The notes beneath the pieces are model-generated. The model saw only the letters and a list, made by a program, of their open reading frames with translations, was not told where the DNA came from and ran no database searches. This document shows positions 49,293 through 61,799 of a stretch of 64,000 nt of DNA, piece by piece. Source of the stretch: Eonycteris spelaea (taxonomy: Eukaryota; Chordata; Mammalia; Chiroptera; Pteropodidae); contig PUFA01000022.1 of NCBI GenBank assembly GCA_003508835.1, positions 7,688,001 to 7,752,000 of the forward strand, given 5' to 3'. Position 1 is the stretch's first letter. Every line of letters starts with the position of its first letter. A program made the translations under genes and the position numbers.

Positions 49293-49412
49293 TAGCGTAC
49301 AGCACCTGGTCTTCCTAGGTGGTCTCCCATCCAAGCACTAACCAGGCCCACCCCTGCTTAGCTTCCCAGATCAGACGAGATCGGGCCCGCTCAGGGTGGC
49401 ATGGCCATAGAC
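49293..49412 (-). pseudogene. RN5S pseudogene: 5S rRNA-derived retrocopy (pseudogene or 5S SINE)
   Basis: The minus strand gives a full-length, 120-base 5S rRNA sequence from 'gtctatggccatgccaccc' to 'caggtgctgtacgct'. Compared with remembered mammalian 5S it differs at roughly 14 positions (about 88% identity). The internal promoter boxes are largely kept ('aagctaagcagggg' and 'ggatgggagacc'). There is no T-run terminator; an A-rich, microsatellite-like tail follows instead. Near-identical 'agagtgac' flanks at 49222 and 49414 look like a target duplication, so the copy was made by retroposition. It is probably not a functional rRNA gene. 5S-derived SINEs are known in fruit bats, and this may belong to such a family. 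Confidence 0.9.
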
Positions 49413-49435
49413 CAGAGTGACACTTTTAACAAAGA

Positions 49436-51075
49436 TAAGACAGTAGGTGACACATCTATTGTAAAGCATCAATAAAAGTAAATATTGAATACTTCTCAAA
49501 TCGAGGGAAAAAATAAGAGTCAAATAATGTCAAAGAATTTTCTCATGGGAAATATGGACCAAAAAAAGCAGCTTCTTTCCACTTTTTGGAAAGACATTCT
49601 GAAGAACAGGCGATGGGCGAGCCTTGCACTATATGCAACGTGTAATAGAGAATCATGTCTCTTTTAGTTTCCTCTGCCACTGTCACTGTTCAGAGCAGTT
49701 TGTTTATGGGAGGGCTCATTAATGGTTCTTTACAGCTGACCCCTGCTGTAGAGGGTATTACCACTCCACAGGTTTCTATCACACAATTTTCTGGGTATGT
49801 CAAAAGCATATGTCAGAGCAGAAAGGGCAGAGATAAACCTTGGGGATTCTAAAGAGTGACACCTGGCTGGAATTCAATTTGTCAGAAAATGTAAGGCTGT
49901 GTTGCAAAGCACCACACGAAGCTTGGGTTAGCTTAAAATGACTCATTTGCTGGAGTTTAAAATTAACTCTAAGGACCTCTGTGACAGTGTTCAAACTCTA
50001 TACAAACATAATGCTGAAATATTTAAACCCAGTGCAAATTATATTTTGATTCAAGACAATGAATATGCTTAATTAAACTGGCACTGAAAATGTAAATATT
50101 TTAGCTAGTATCGCATTAACGCTAAAACCCTGGGAATTAAATTGTACATTTCTAATCTTTCATAATGATGAAATCCAAAATGTTATTGTTGTGTTTATAA
50201 AGAAGTCCATTGTTAGGCAGCATATTCATTATGAGACAATGGATACACATCTAATTCCACAGCAGGGAAAGGATTCAGTGGTTCAATATTGCATACAACA
50301 ACAATAACAGGCTTTACCAAGAAATCAATGTGAGTAACATTGGATTCTAAAATCTGAAGTCAAAGAAAGAGAGAACATATCACAACCAGCTGATATTTGT
50401 AATTATAGCCATATTCTCTCTTAGTAGATACTGTGAGCAAATTATGTAATAATAATAAAATGAACTGGCATTCTAATTAACTAAACTAAAAAGTGGCGCT
50501 TCCAAGGGGTAAAACTTCCACTTTCTCTAAGAACTAAAAGTAAACAGCAATAAAACAAAAACAAAAAGCAAGTCGAAATATCACTTTGATCTTCTAAAGT
50601 ATATTACTGTGGTTCCTTACAAAGAAAATAATACCCTATCATTTAATTTAGAGCCAGTTAATAGTTTTGGATCTAATGTTGACTTTGTTCAACAATTTGG
50701 TATAAAGATAAAACACGACACCTGGCTATGTATTACTCCAATATTAGAAATAGCAATGCTATCGAAATTAGGGGAAAAATCTGAAATTCAAAGTTTGGTT
50801 GTCTCTTGTTGAATTTTCATAACAGCCTTAAATACTTGTGAAATCTGTTGATATTTTACCTAAATTTATCTTTCTTCTCCTTTTCTATGGTTAGTTTCTC
50901 ACCTACCCCACAGCCACCCACATCACCAAAGCAAGATTATCTTAAGAGTATGTCCATTCTCCTGTTCATGACATGCATTTTCTTGAATCACAAGTATGAG
51001 AGGGGAAAACAAATCAAAAGGGTTTTCAAGGAAAATCATTCGCCTACATCAGCGTTATTAACAATGCCGGGGAGC
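49436..51075. other. Unassigned stretch
   Basis: No repeat recognised. Several 60-77 codon frames carry no motif. Confidence 0.4.
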
Positions 51076-51079
51076 CACT

Positions 51080-51545
51080 AATATGACCCCCAACAGTTCC
51101 TGCCTCGTCTTTGTTACGCCCTTGTGTAATTCCCTCCCCTTGAGTGTGACCTAAATAGATTGAAGCAAAAGTGATGGGACAGCATTTCCAAGATTAGGCT
51201 ACAACAAGAGGGTGACCTCAGCCTCGGGCGGAGCCAGCAGCCACGCCTTCCTCTGTGCCATCAGGAGGTCCTCATGACTAGGAATGAAGGCAGGCCTTTC
51301 AGCTGAGCTGGGTAGAGACCATGGCCTGTCTGTAGCCATGCGCCTGAGCTTAAGGTGAAACTAGAACCCCAGCCCATGTCGTGACCGCAGCCTTCTGGGA
51401 GACCACAAAGCAGGGGGCGGATAACACCCCCGGATGCCTCACTCACAGAAACTCTGAAATAGCCAATGCTTACTGTTCGCAGCCATTAAGTGTGGGGGTC
51501 ATTTCACATATAACGATCGATAGCACCACCTTGTTCCCCCTCACA
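51080..51545 (+). mobile_element. MLT1-type MaLR LTR (MLT1C/D-like)
   Basis: 'tcccctccccttgagtgtga', 'agcaaaagtgatgggacagc', 'atttccaagattaggctaca', 'tgaccgcagccttctgggag' and 'ctcacagaaactctgaaata' follow the sense order of older MLT1 LTRs. It is GC-richer than its flanks. Clear target duplications were not found, so both limits are approximate. Confidence 0.72.
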
Positions 51546-51549
51546 TCTC

Positions 51550-52950
51550 ATACAGCACCTGTCAATCAGTGAACAAAATTTACTGATGTCACAATGAGTA
51601 TTCAAAGGAAATCTGAGATTCAGTGTCTGATGCTGAGTTAACTAACCGAGATCTGCTCGCTGTTCTCAGTAATGATCGTGAGTGGCTCTTGTGGGCAGCT
51701 GCTGCTGCAGACACTTGCAAGTCACACTGCCATTTTGTGCTTTATTCTCATTGTCAGCAACTTTTAATATGGTATTAGAAGCTCGAAAAGAAGTAGTAGA
51801 CATAGGTTCATTTTTATGTTTCAACTTCTATAGCCCAAGGGGTTTCGACCTAAGCCACAGTGTCCTTGGAAATTAGCCCTACAAGCAAAGAGATTTGGAA
51901 AATAAAAGCTCAATTTTTTACCCTTTCAGTCGTTGCCACACAAACCCCTAGCTCAGAGCCTGATATAGATATCGATGTCAGATATACAAATATAAGTATA
52001 GGTATAAAATTTCAATTACCAGAGCTACCAATTATTTATCGAACATCTCAAGCATACAGGTTATCTACTGACTGACTGACAGAAAGTTAAGTACAGGGTA
52101 GCATGGTGTTAAACCACTCCATGGGAAAAAAAAAAAAACAGATTCTGTACAACCCATCAAATGCCACTTCATCACTGGAAGAAAGAGGTCTGAAAAGGGA
52201 GGACAGAGGACTGTTGTGGCCAGAGTCTCTATTTTAAAAACCATTTTTAAATCATGGGGATGGTGGCCCATGCACACATACACACAAGTCCTGGTTATAT
52301 CAGAGAAACATTGGTCTTTATCCTGATCTGATTCTATACTCTTCCTGTATCAAATCGAGATAAACTCAAGTGGCCCCAAATTTAAGTATTTTCACTTCTA
52401 TGTGATCGCCATAGTCACTACTACAAGTCATTTTCTGCATTCTCAACTTGGTGAGGATGTACTTGGAAAGCTGCAGAATTAGACAACTTGGTTTTTAAAA
52501 GTAACATACAAACAAACAAAAAAACCTCACAGAATTTATATAAGATTCCACCTAAAACTGATGACAGTACAAAATTAATACATGGTTTTTGAGAGAAGCA
52601 TTACTTTTTTTTCTTTTAGAAATTAATTTTGTCTTGCAAAATGTAACAAAACTATTTTTTCTATCATTGTGACACATGTCATTAAAAAATTAAATCTAGA
52701 AATAAGGTGCTTTGTCTCTACCATTTTACTCATACTAGTTATTTGATTGATTGCTTGATTTTGAATCCATTAGTGGAAAAAAAAATAAGACAAAGTAAAT
52801 TTTATAATAACAATAAAAAGTTATTACAGATATTATCTGATTACCCAATATCAACATGAAATATAAATATGAGAGGCTCATAGTATATGAACGTTGTTAA
52901 GATAGTAGATTCAAGAATTCTCATCACAATGAAAAAAACATTTTTTCTTT
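51550..52950. other. Unassigned stretch
   Basis: No repeat recognised. A12 at 52126-52138 and three 'tgac' units at 52070-52081. Frames of 62-72 codons have no motif. Confidence 0.4.
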
Positions 52951-52954
52951 CTTT

Positions 52955-53100
52955 TGTATCTATATGAGATAATGGATTTTACCTAAAATTATTATGGCAA
53001 GCATTTCACAATATATGTAAGTCAAATCATTGTGTTGTACACCTTGAACTTACACAGTGCTGTAGGTCAATTATATCTTTATATCTTTATAAAACTGGCA
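52955..53100 (+). mobile_element. L1 3' terminus (laurasiatherian-like)
   Basis: 'gagataatggattttaccta', 'catttcacaatatatgtaag', 'gttgtacaccttgaacttac' and 'taggtcaattatatcttta' form a 3' UTR end common in laurasiatherian L1s. Only about 145 bases are present. Confidence 0.75.
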
Positions 53101-53104
53101 GCAG

Positions 53105-53635
53105 AATGCGGGTGGGGGGAAGCTGAGAGGCTCAGATCATAACCAGAGCTGTTTTATCTCTAGCTTATTTCTTGTCATTTATGGCCAAGGAGTTTACTGA
53201 TAGCTTAGTCGTGAGGAACTGCTAGTTAATATTGCAATCACAGTGTAAGTGTACCTATGATTTCCTATGTGTGAAGTAAGTAGCTCTTCCCTATTCATAA
53301 CTGCTCAGTATATGTATACAGACACAACACTTATTGTATTAATAAATGAAAGGACAAGTTACGTACTTACCATATAATATTCTTTGAACAAGGACTAAGT
53401 CTCTTTGTTCAGTGTCTTATTATGCTACACTAAAAATTTCCAGTTACTTTGGCTAAAGTTGAAATATCTTAGTACTGCACTGGGGTTTGAGGTTTCCCTA
53501 TTTAATTATTGATTTATGTAGATTACATTCCCTAAGATTCCATAAAATGTATATAAGGCGACATGATTAACAATTCCCATTAAAATGTATTTGTATTATG
53601 ATTAAAAGATCAATCAATCACAAGGAACGACACAG
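53105..53635. other. Unassigned AT-rich sequence
   Basis: No element recognised between the two L1 copies. Confidence 0.4.
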
Positions 53636-53639
53636 CAGT

Positions 53640-55092
53640 ATTAAATTGCACATGCACCAAACAGAGCCTTAAAATGCAAATAGTAAAATTCACAGACCTG
53701 AAAAGAGAAACAGACAAATTCACAAGTACAATTAGGGACTCCAACATCCCTCTCTTGGCAACCAATAGAACTATTAAATAGAAAATCAACAAAGGCATAG
53801 AAGAAATGAATTACATAAGTGACCGCCAGGATCTAATTGACATATAGAATAGTCCAGTCAACATCAGTAGGATATACATATTTTTCAAAAAGATATTCAC
53901 CAATCTAGATCATCTCATCGGCCATAAAATAAATCTCAGCAAACTTAAAGAACCGTGGCATGTTCTCTGATTATAATGGAATCAAAGTGGAAATCAATAA
54001 CTGAAAGACAAAATGAAATCTCCAAAAACATGACAAAACACAACGCACTTCCAATTAATCCACAGGTTCAAGGAAAAGTATCAAAAGAAACTTTAATAAA
54101 TAAATATAGAACTGAATGAAAATGAAAATACGATGCACCGCAATATGTGGAATTCACTTAACAGTACTAAAGTGGGAAATTTATGGCACTATATGCTCAC
54201 ATTAGAAACAAAGACCTCAAGTCAATAATCTGTGTTCCACACTCAAGATTTTTTTTTAATGTAAAATAAACACAAAGCTAGCTAAAGAAATGAAATAGCA
54301 AAGAGTAAGGCAAAAGTCAATAAAATTGAAAAGTGGAAAACAGTAGAAAAATAAATGAAACTATAAGTTAGCATTTAAAAAAATTCAATAAAATTGAAAC
54401 TCAGGAAAATGAACATGGATAAAAAGAGAGAAGACTGAAATTATCAACTTTAGGAATAAAACCAGGAATATCCTTCCATCAAAAGTATAATAAGGGATTA
54501 CTTGAGTAACTTTATACACATAAACTGTATAATTTAGAAGAAATGATCTCAGGATGAAACACTACTAAAACTCAACAAAATAAAATAGATGATCTGAATA
54601 GTCCTAAAAACACTAAAGATTTTGAGTTTTTAATTTAAAAACTCCCCCCAAAATAAATCTCAGGTCTAAATAATTTCACTGGGAAATTCTAACAATTAAC
54701 ATAATTTTATGTAATGTCTGCTAGAAAATAGAAGATGACTAAACACTTCCAACACATTCTATGAGTCTACTCCTACTCTGATACCAAAAGTAGACAGAAC
54801 AGAAAAAGAAAATTACAGACCAATATCTTTCATGAACATAGGTGCAAAAATTCTCAATAAAATATTAGCAAGTTGAATCTAACAATGTATACACTATGAG
54901 CAGATGGGATTTATTCCAGATATGCAAGACAGGTTCAACATTAAAAAATAATTTCTTGTAAGCCACCATACCAACTGGTTTACAAAGTTACATAATCATA
55001 TCAACTAATCCAAAAAAAAAAAATGAACAAAACCCAACACTCATTTCTGATAAAAATGCACAGCAAACAAGGAATAGAGATGCACTCTCTTT
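53640..55092 (+). mobile_element. L1 ORF2 region, part 1 (endonuclease to reverse transcriptase)
   Basis: In L1 ORF2 order: 'ctgaaaagagaaacagacaa', 'ccaggatctaattgacatat', 'tctctgattataatggaatc', 'caataaaattgaaactcagg', 'ttacagaccaatatctttca' and 'atgcaagacaggttcaacat'. Stops and indels are frequent, so no ORF2 protein could be made. The copy is interrupted at 55092 by an MLT1 LTR and resumes at 55478. Confidence 0.88.
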
Positions 55093-55477
55093 TGTAGGCT
55101 GAACTGTGCCTTTCTCCCCACCTGTCAAATTCACATGTTGAAGTCCTAACCCCAGGACCTCGGAATGTAACTGGAGATAGCGTCTTTGAAGAGATAATTA
55201 AGACTAAAAGAGATCACTGGGATGAACCTTAATCCAACATGACTGGTGTCCTTATAAAAAGAGATTAAGACAGACACAAACAGAGGCGAGGCCAAGTGAA
55301 GACACAGGAAGAAGACAGCCATGTACAAGACAGTGAGAGAGGCCTCTGAGGAAAGCAATCCTGCTGACACTTTGACCTTGGATTTCTAGTCTCCGGAACT
55401 ATAAGGAAGTAAATATCTATTGTTTAAACTATCCAGAAAATGGCACTTTGTTACAGCAACCTCGGCAAACTAATACA
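55093..55477 (+). mobile_element. MLT1A-like MaLR LTR nested in L1
   Basis: The element runs from 'tgtaggctgaactgtgcc' to 'caaactaataca' with 'catgactggtgtccttataa' and 'gaagacacaggaagaagaca' inside. It splits the L1 ORF2, which continues on the far side in register, so it landed after the L1 did. I could not find a clean 5-bp duplication at its ends. Confidence 0.92.
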
Positions 55478-55643
55478 TTGCTTTGACTTGAATAAAGAAC
55501 ATCGGCAAAAAAATCTATAGTTAACATGAGACTTAACGGTATAAGACAATACTTTCCCACCAAATTCAGGAACAAGGCAAGGATGTTCACATTCACCATT
55601 CTTATTCAGCACAGTGCTGGAAGTTCTAGCTAGTGCTCTAAGG

Positions 55644-55724
55644 CAAGAAAACAAAAAAAATAGAAAGAAAAAAAAAGAAATGAAAAGAAAAAAAAAAGAG
55701 AAAAGAAAAAAGAAAAGAAAAAAG
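55644..55724 (+). repeat. (AAAAG)n-rich tract grown inside L1 ORF2
   Basis: About 80 bases of A runs with G or GAAA interruptions. L1 ORF2 normally has a short A/G-rich coding stretch at this place, so the tract probably expanded from it. Confidence 0.85.
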
Positions 55725-57297
55725 GCATATAGAATGGTAAATAAAACTGTCCATATTATTTGAAAAGCTCTTGGAAGTCAGAAGTGAGTTCCATAAGCTG
55801 GCAGGATGAAAGATCAACATATAAGAGTAAATCGAATTTCTGGATAGTAAAAACCCGTGGAAACTGAAATTAAAGACACAATGCCATTTATGGTTGCTTT
55901 AATAAAAATGAATTACTTAGGCATAAGTCTCTCAAAATAGCTCCAGGAATTACATCTTAAAAATCATAAAACTCTGATGACAGAAATCAAAGGAGACCTA
56001 AATAAATGTTGAGACAAAGCACATTTGCGGCTTGAAGACTCAACAAGATAAACACGTTAATTCTCTCCAAATTAACCTATAGGTTTAATGCGATGCCTAT
56101 TAAAATCCTAGCAAGTGTCTTTATAGCCTAGACAAGCATATATCAATATTTACATGGGAAGAGACAGAACCCAGAAGAGCAAGAAATGTTTTGAAAAGTG
56201 GGACTGAAGTGTGAGACATCACTCTCTCTGATGTTAGGTCTTACATAACACAGTGCTCGGGCTTACACGTACATAGTGACGTAATGATCAATAAAACAGA
56301 ATAGAGACCTGAGATACAGACCCACAAAGATGTGCCTAACCAAGAGTGACAAAAATGACAGAGCAGCTCACTGGAAGAAGTGTAGTACTTTTCAATGAAG
56401 GGTGTTGAAGCAACTGGACATTCACAGGCAGGGAAGGAGGGAGGACGGGAGGGGTCTCACATAAATAGCACACCTTAATACAAAAATAAACTCACCATAG
56501 ATTACGGACTTATACGCAAAATGCAGAACTGTAAAACTTTTAGAAAAATACATAAAAGAAATTCTTTGGGACCTAGGGCAGATGTGAAGTTTTTAGACTT
56601 GTTACCACAAGCACAATCTGATAGAAAAAGAAAATTTGATAAGTGTACCTTATCAAAATTAAAAGCTTTTTTCCGTGAAAGATTCATTAAACTTTAGTTT
56701 TAAGCCACATATCTAAGGTAAGAATTATATCCAGAATATGCAAAGAGCTCTCTAGACAATAGTGAAGAAAACAAATGATCCGGTTAGAAAAAAGGCAGAA
56801 GACAAAGGAGTTACTTCAGAGAAGAGGGTATACAGATATCAGCTAAGCTCATGAAAATATATTCAATATTGCCAATCATAAGGAAAATGAAAATTAAAAC
56901 CCCAATATTTACTACATACTAATAAGAATGTCTAAAATAAACTTTCACATTATATCATATGCCATCAAGGATGTGAAAGAATTATATTCCTCATACATTA
57001 CTAGTGGGAATATAAAATAGGACATCTATTCTGGAAATAGATGACAGTTTCTTAAAAAAACCTAAACATTTGCTTACCATATGACCAAGCAGTTGTACTC
57101 TTGGGCATTTATTCAGAGAAATAAAACTTATGTTCAACCAAAACCTGTATACAAATATTCATTGCAGCTTTCTAATAGCCTAAATCTGCAACAACTAAAT
57201 GTGTTTCAGTAAAAGGGTACGCCATGAGAAATCCTTATCTCGGGACCGTCCTTATCTTGAATGTGGTCATGGCCACACAAATCTATGATAAAATTGC

Positions 57298-57298
<1 letters not shown>

Positions 57299-57338
<40 letters not shown>
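57299..57338 (+). repeat. (AC)20 microsatellite inside L1 3' UTR
   Basis: Forty pure bases of AC units in the L1 3' region. Confidence 0.96.
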
Positions 57339-57342
<4 letters not shown>

Positions 57343-57549
57343 AATACACACAAATCACTATATAAAGGAGGCAAAATGTGAATAAGGTCTGTGATGTATC
57401 TATCACATCTATCTCATGTAAGCTTATAATAGCATAGAGTTAATGCAAGGTACTGAGACTGGGAAAATGTTGGTGAAATTCCTACAGAACAGCTCTGACT
57501 TATTTCTTAAAACTACACATTAACCTACAATTATTTCAAAATGTGTTCT

Positions 57550-59685
57550 TATACGATAATCAGAACGTAATGACTACAGCATAACAGCTACTTACCAGGT
57601 ACCAAGTACGACATATTTTTTTTATTATTATGAGTGCTCTATGGAACAAGCACATGGTACTAACCCCTATTCACAAATAAAACATTGATGTTTTGAAAAC
57701 AAATAAAATTTGCCTAAGAAGATAGTGCTTGTTAGTAAGAAAGGGATTTAAACTCAGGTTGGCTTGAGTAAAGAGCTAAGGCTCTTGGTTACGACACTTT
57801 TCTGTGTTATGAAAATAAAAGTAAGTGTATTTTCTCATATGTCCTTCATATTTAATTTGGCATAACAGTTAGCAATAAATCTTTACATATGTATGACTAG
57901 ATGAATGCGCTCATTAAACCATTAAGTTTTATTCTCTGGAAGCACTAGCATAAAGGCATAAGAGAAAGAGCAAATTCTATGTCGTTCAAGTCGTGAAATT
58001 TGGAAAACTAAATGAAAATCTGAGCTTTGCTTTCTTGATTGCCTGACTAGAGAAACGGATGCTTCATATAACTTTTAGATCCTATCTCTCAAATATCAGA
58101 TGTCTCAAACAAGTTTTTGGCATCATGGTTAATTTATGATTGACATTTTTAATGAGTGTATGAAATGCCAATATTTTGTGCTGTTGATAAAACGATCCGT
58201 ATGTTTTACATTTCAGACACTCAGGCAGCTGAACTGACATTCTGTTGTGAAATGTTAGGTTCTTAATATGATTCCAAATCCAGGCAGTAGGCTAACCCAT
58301 TTCCATAAGGAATTTAGAATATACTCAAGATTTTATTCTTGTTTTCATCTGAGACTTGGAGTTTTGAAGTACCTAGAATGTGCAAAGACAAATGTTGTAA
58401 CAGATGAATCTTAATCCAGAATGGCAAATGCTCTGTAGAAGAATTAACGTTATTTGCTAACGAAAAGGACTGAGCCAGGAATTTCCTATAAGGGTGCCTA
58501 GGAGACCTTCTGCAGTACTTAAACAGGAACTTGTTCCTTAGATGTCCGACTGTCCACATCGGGGCTGTAAGCAGGCAGAAAGTTGGTGTGTTTCCTAGGA
58601 TCACACTATTCCCAACATTCATTGGTACTTGGCACACAGTGAGGGCTGCTGTCTCAACAAAGTAGGTGAAGAATGATCTGGTGAGCATCATAGGCAGGCA
58701 CACTTAGATTATTACCCATTTATTGTATACTTGCCCCAAATGTATTTATTTGAATCACATCCCGGTTAGCTTAGAATTAAAATCACGGCACTGACTTCTC
58801 TCATTCTTAAACTTTGGCACAAACAAATATCTGAATATGGTATTTCATATTTCTTTCATTTCCATTTTCAGAATCCCTTGCTAACATAATAACCCAATTT
58901 ATTTCCTTGGAAGTCCACATTTTTCTCCTTAGTTTTTATACATAGGACAAAAGATGATGATTTCTCAAGATATCTCTTTACATTGAAAGGACAAAAAGTC
59001 ACCTAGGCCTTTCATCTCATTAAAAATTTCATAATAGTATATTTTTTTTCTTTAGAATAGTGGTAAATCAAGATATCTTCCCCTCAGCTCTTTAGCTTGA
59101 AAACTATACTTTGTACAACATTTACCACTGGAACACGTTAAGAAAAACACACATAAAAATTACATCTTTTTCATAGAAATACTACTTTCAAAATTAAAAA
59201 AAAACTATCTCATAAGAAGAAACACATTAATTCTTGTAGTATAAGACAGTGTCATTAATTTCTAGTGGTCATAATATTTTTATTAACTCTCTCAAGCTTG
59301 TATATTTACAATTTACCTTTTGTACATTTCAGAATTTGGTCATTTCAGTTGCCAGAAGCAGCATTTAAAAATAAAATTCATTAAACTAGATCACTGACAC
59401 TCTGTGTTAGGTATTCTCTACCTTTGCTTTTCCAGGAGCCTAATGAGGACTTTATGTCCTCCAAATGGACCAGACTACAGATAGTATTATTTATTACTGG
59501 CATTGCCTTCCAAGTTTTAGACTATGGTCCACTCTGTCCTGTATTACTTTTGTCATTGCAAATAATCCATTGTCTCGTTTTCTGCAGCCTGTCAGAAGTT
59601 TAGTCAAAAGAATTTTCCTTCTTTAAATTTAATTCTTTAATTAAACTTTTAATTTTCCTTTTTCTTGGGCGATTCACTCATCTTA
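57550..59685. other. Unassigned stretch
   Basis: About 2.1 kb with no repeat recognised. A 129-codon minus-strand frame (58314-58703), the second longest here, shows no known domain or splice context that I would defend. Confidence 0.4.
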
Positions 59686-59689
59686 GGTG

Positions 59690-59800
59690 GTTTCATTCAT
59701 TCATTGACTCATTCATTCTTTCATTCGCCTAAAACGTTCTGTGCTAGATAATGAGAATGTAACAGTGATTTAGACAGCGATGGTTCCTTTCCAGCAGGGC
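59690..59800 (-). repeat. L2 LINE terminus, antisense
   Basis: Repeated 'cattcattcattgactcatt' units, then 'gttctgtgctagataatgag', then 'gatggttcctttccagcagg', the L2 tail in reverse order. Confidence 0.55.
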
Positions 59801-59804
59801 TTCT

Positions 59805-60600
59805 TGGCTTTCTCTTTGATTTATAAGAGTTCTTAGATACAGTCAGCTTGGTCTTCTCTATTTCTATCGTACTCACCATGAACGATTAAGTGCGATGAAA
59901 GATCGTTAACATCAAGGATCATTTGGAGAGGCTCTCTCATGGCAACTCTAATTTTCATGTGAAACAAAGACATCGATATCCTTCCAGAAGTTGAAATTAG
60001 AAGCTTCTTTGCTCTCATCTCTATAGATATATAATCTGTACATCTATAGCCATCAAATACATGTTATATGTCATTATAATTATAACTTCAAAAAGATCTC
60101 TTAAATTTTTGTCCCCTCTTTCCTTTTACTAGGATCTCATTTTCTTTTGCATAGATTCTTGCCTTCTAACTTGCCATTATTTCTAGTTTTTCTTTGCAAT
60201 TGTTCTTCACATTGAATCTGAAACACAAATTGTTCAATGGGTCCTTATTGTTAACAAAAGCAAAGCAAAACATATTTTCCACTCACTCACTCCCTCTTCC
60301 CAGCACTCCACTGCCTCCCCATCCCCAGAAAACAGCAGACTACACACAGGACGCTAAACACTTTCTGCAATGTCACGTCTCTGGTAAATTTCTCAGGCAG
60401 GTCCCTCTTTATTGGTGCATTCTCAACACCCTCCTTGTCTGCCCGCCACTTATTTCCCAACATCCATTATCTGTTTTTTCTGTAGTAGTTTGTAGACATT
60501 TCCATTATAATTCGACTCATTATAAAATGAAGTATTTGCTTATAGTTGGATTGTGACCTTTTTGAAGATATTTTGTCTTACTATATATAATCATATCATC
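59805..60600. other. Unassigned sequence
   Basis: A 120-codon plus-strand frame at 60194-60556 carries no known motif. No repeat recognised. Confidence 0.4.
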
Positions 60601-60610
60601 TACTATAGGA

Positions 60611-60613
<3 letters not shown>

Positions 60614-60697
<84 letters not shown>

Positions 60698-60707
60698 AGA
60701 GAGAGGA
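60614..60707 (+). repeat. (GA)n microsatellite, about 80 bases plus interrupted end
   Basis: A nearly pure GA array from 60614 to 60694, then 'ttgagagagagg'. It is the longest microsatellite in the window. Open frames on both strands over it (Arg-Glu and Leu-Ser repeats) are meaningless. Confidence 0.97.
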
Positions 60708-60709
60708 TG

Positions 60710-61795
60710 GAAGAAAGAAAAGAATGGAGAGGGAGGGAGGACTTTTGAGTGAAGGAAATGTTATGTGTAGGTTCTGGGTATAGTTCTAATAAAATTCCCA
60801 CATAATGACATTTTTATGTAGCAATTTTCCTTTTTTCTTAGGTGATTTATTCATGTCTGGCTGCTACATGTGATTAGACACATATATTTCAGTTAATATG
60901 AAATTAAATACTTTCTATGAATTTGCTTGTCTACATTTTCTAAGATGATGTATAAAAAAATTAAGTAAAAGAATATTAATTCACTTATCCAGCAGATACC
61001 TTGGCAGAAAGTAAAAGTATTTTATTGTTAAAATTATTAAGCAAAAATTCAGCAAGCTGCTTTTTAAAATTTCTAACCTTAATTTTTATCAATTATGAAA
61101 AAACTGTATTGAAAATACATTAAAAACCTCTCACAGCTGAATATTAACTTAAATTAGTTTTGCTTTTAACACAATTATTATTGGGCTTAAGGTCAATTAT
61201 ATCTCAGATATCCTTTATAATTTTTCTCTTTAAATTTTTTCCTTAGAATGATCTTTCTTTTTGAAAAGAAAGATATTAATTTTTAAATTATTTTCTTAAG
61301 TTTTAATTAAGTGCTTTTTTACATTTTAATTTTTCACCTCACATTGCTTAGAATCCTCCACGATAATGATATGGTAAATTACACAATTTTAAAAGGGATG
61401 CTTGTTATAACATCTAAGAACATTATTTTACTCTAGGTTTATGCTGATGTTACACCTTTAGTTTACCAAGAAAATATTCATCTTATCAGATGTGATTTCA
61501 CAATCCAGGGAAATATTTTTTCTCAGCTTTTTAACATCAATATACCATAACATAGATTTCCCATTACAAAATTCTTTTCTTTGCAAGCTCTACTCCTTGT
61601 AAAGAACATATTAATTTTAATCATATTTAAGTTATGGAGATTTGTCCACTAAATTGTTTATTCATTTTGTTTTTAGTACTTTGTATTTTGTCTCATTCAC
61701 TGTAAATAGTCATTTAATTGTTTTTTCCTGCTAGGAATTTGGAAATAGTCTACAATATATTCACTAGCAGCCATTTTTTTTCAGCTCATGCCTTT
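60710..61795. other. Unassigned, very AT-rich stretch
   Basis: No repeat or gene recognised. Confidence 0.4.
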
Positions 61796-61799
61796 TAAA

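Larger units (their letters stand above)
55478..57545 (+). mobile_element. L1 ORF2 region, part 2, and 3' UTR
   Basis: It resumes with 'ttgaataaagaacatcggca', then 'ttcaggaacaaggcaaggat', 'accatatgaccaagcagttg' and 'atttattcagagaaataaaa', and closes with 'acattaacctacaattattt'. It carries an expanded A/G-rich tract at 55644-55724 and a (AC)20 array at 57299-57338. With part 1 the L1 spans about 3.5 kb of original sequence. Confidence 0.86.

Noticed and set aside
55088..55484. 5-bp target duplication for the nested MLT1 LTR
   Set aside because: The bases on the two sides (TCTTT and TTGCT) do not match well enough.
58314..58703. 129-codon minus-strand frame
   Set aside because: No motif, no convincing start context and no neighbouring exon signals; length is within chance expectation for 64 kb scanned in six frames.
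60520..60801. Frames of 76 and 93 codons on opposite strands
   Set aside because: Both translate the (GA)n microsatellite.
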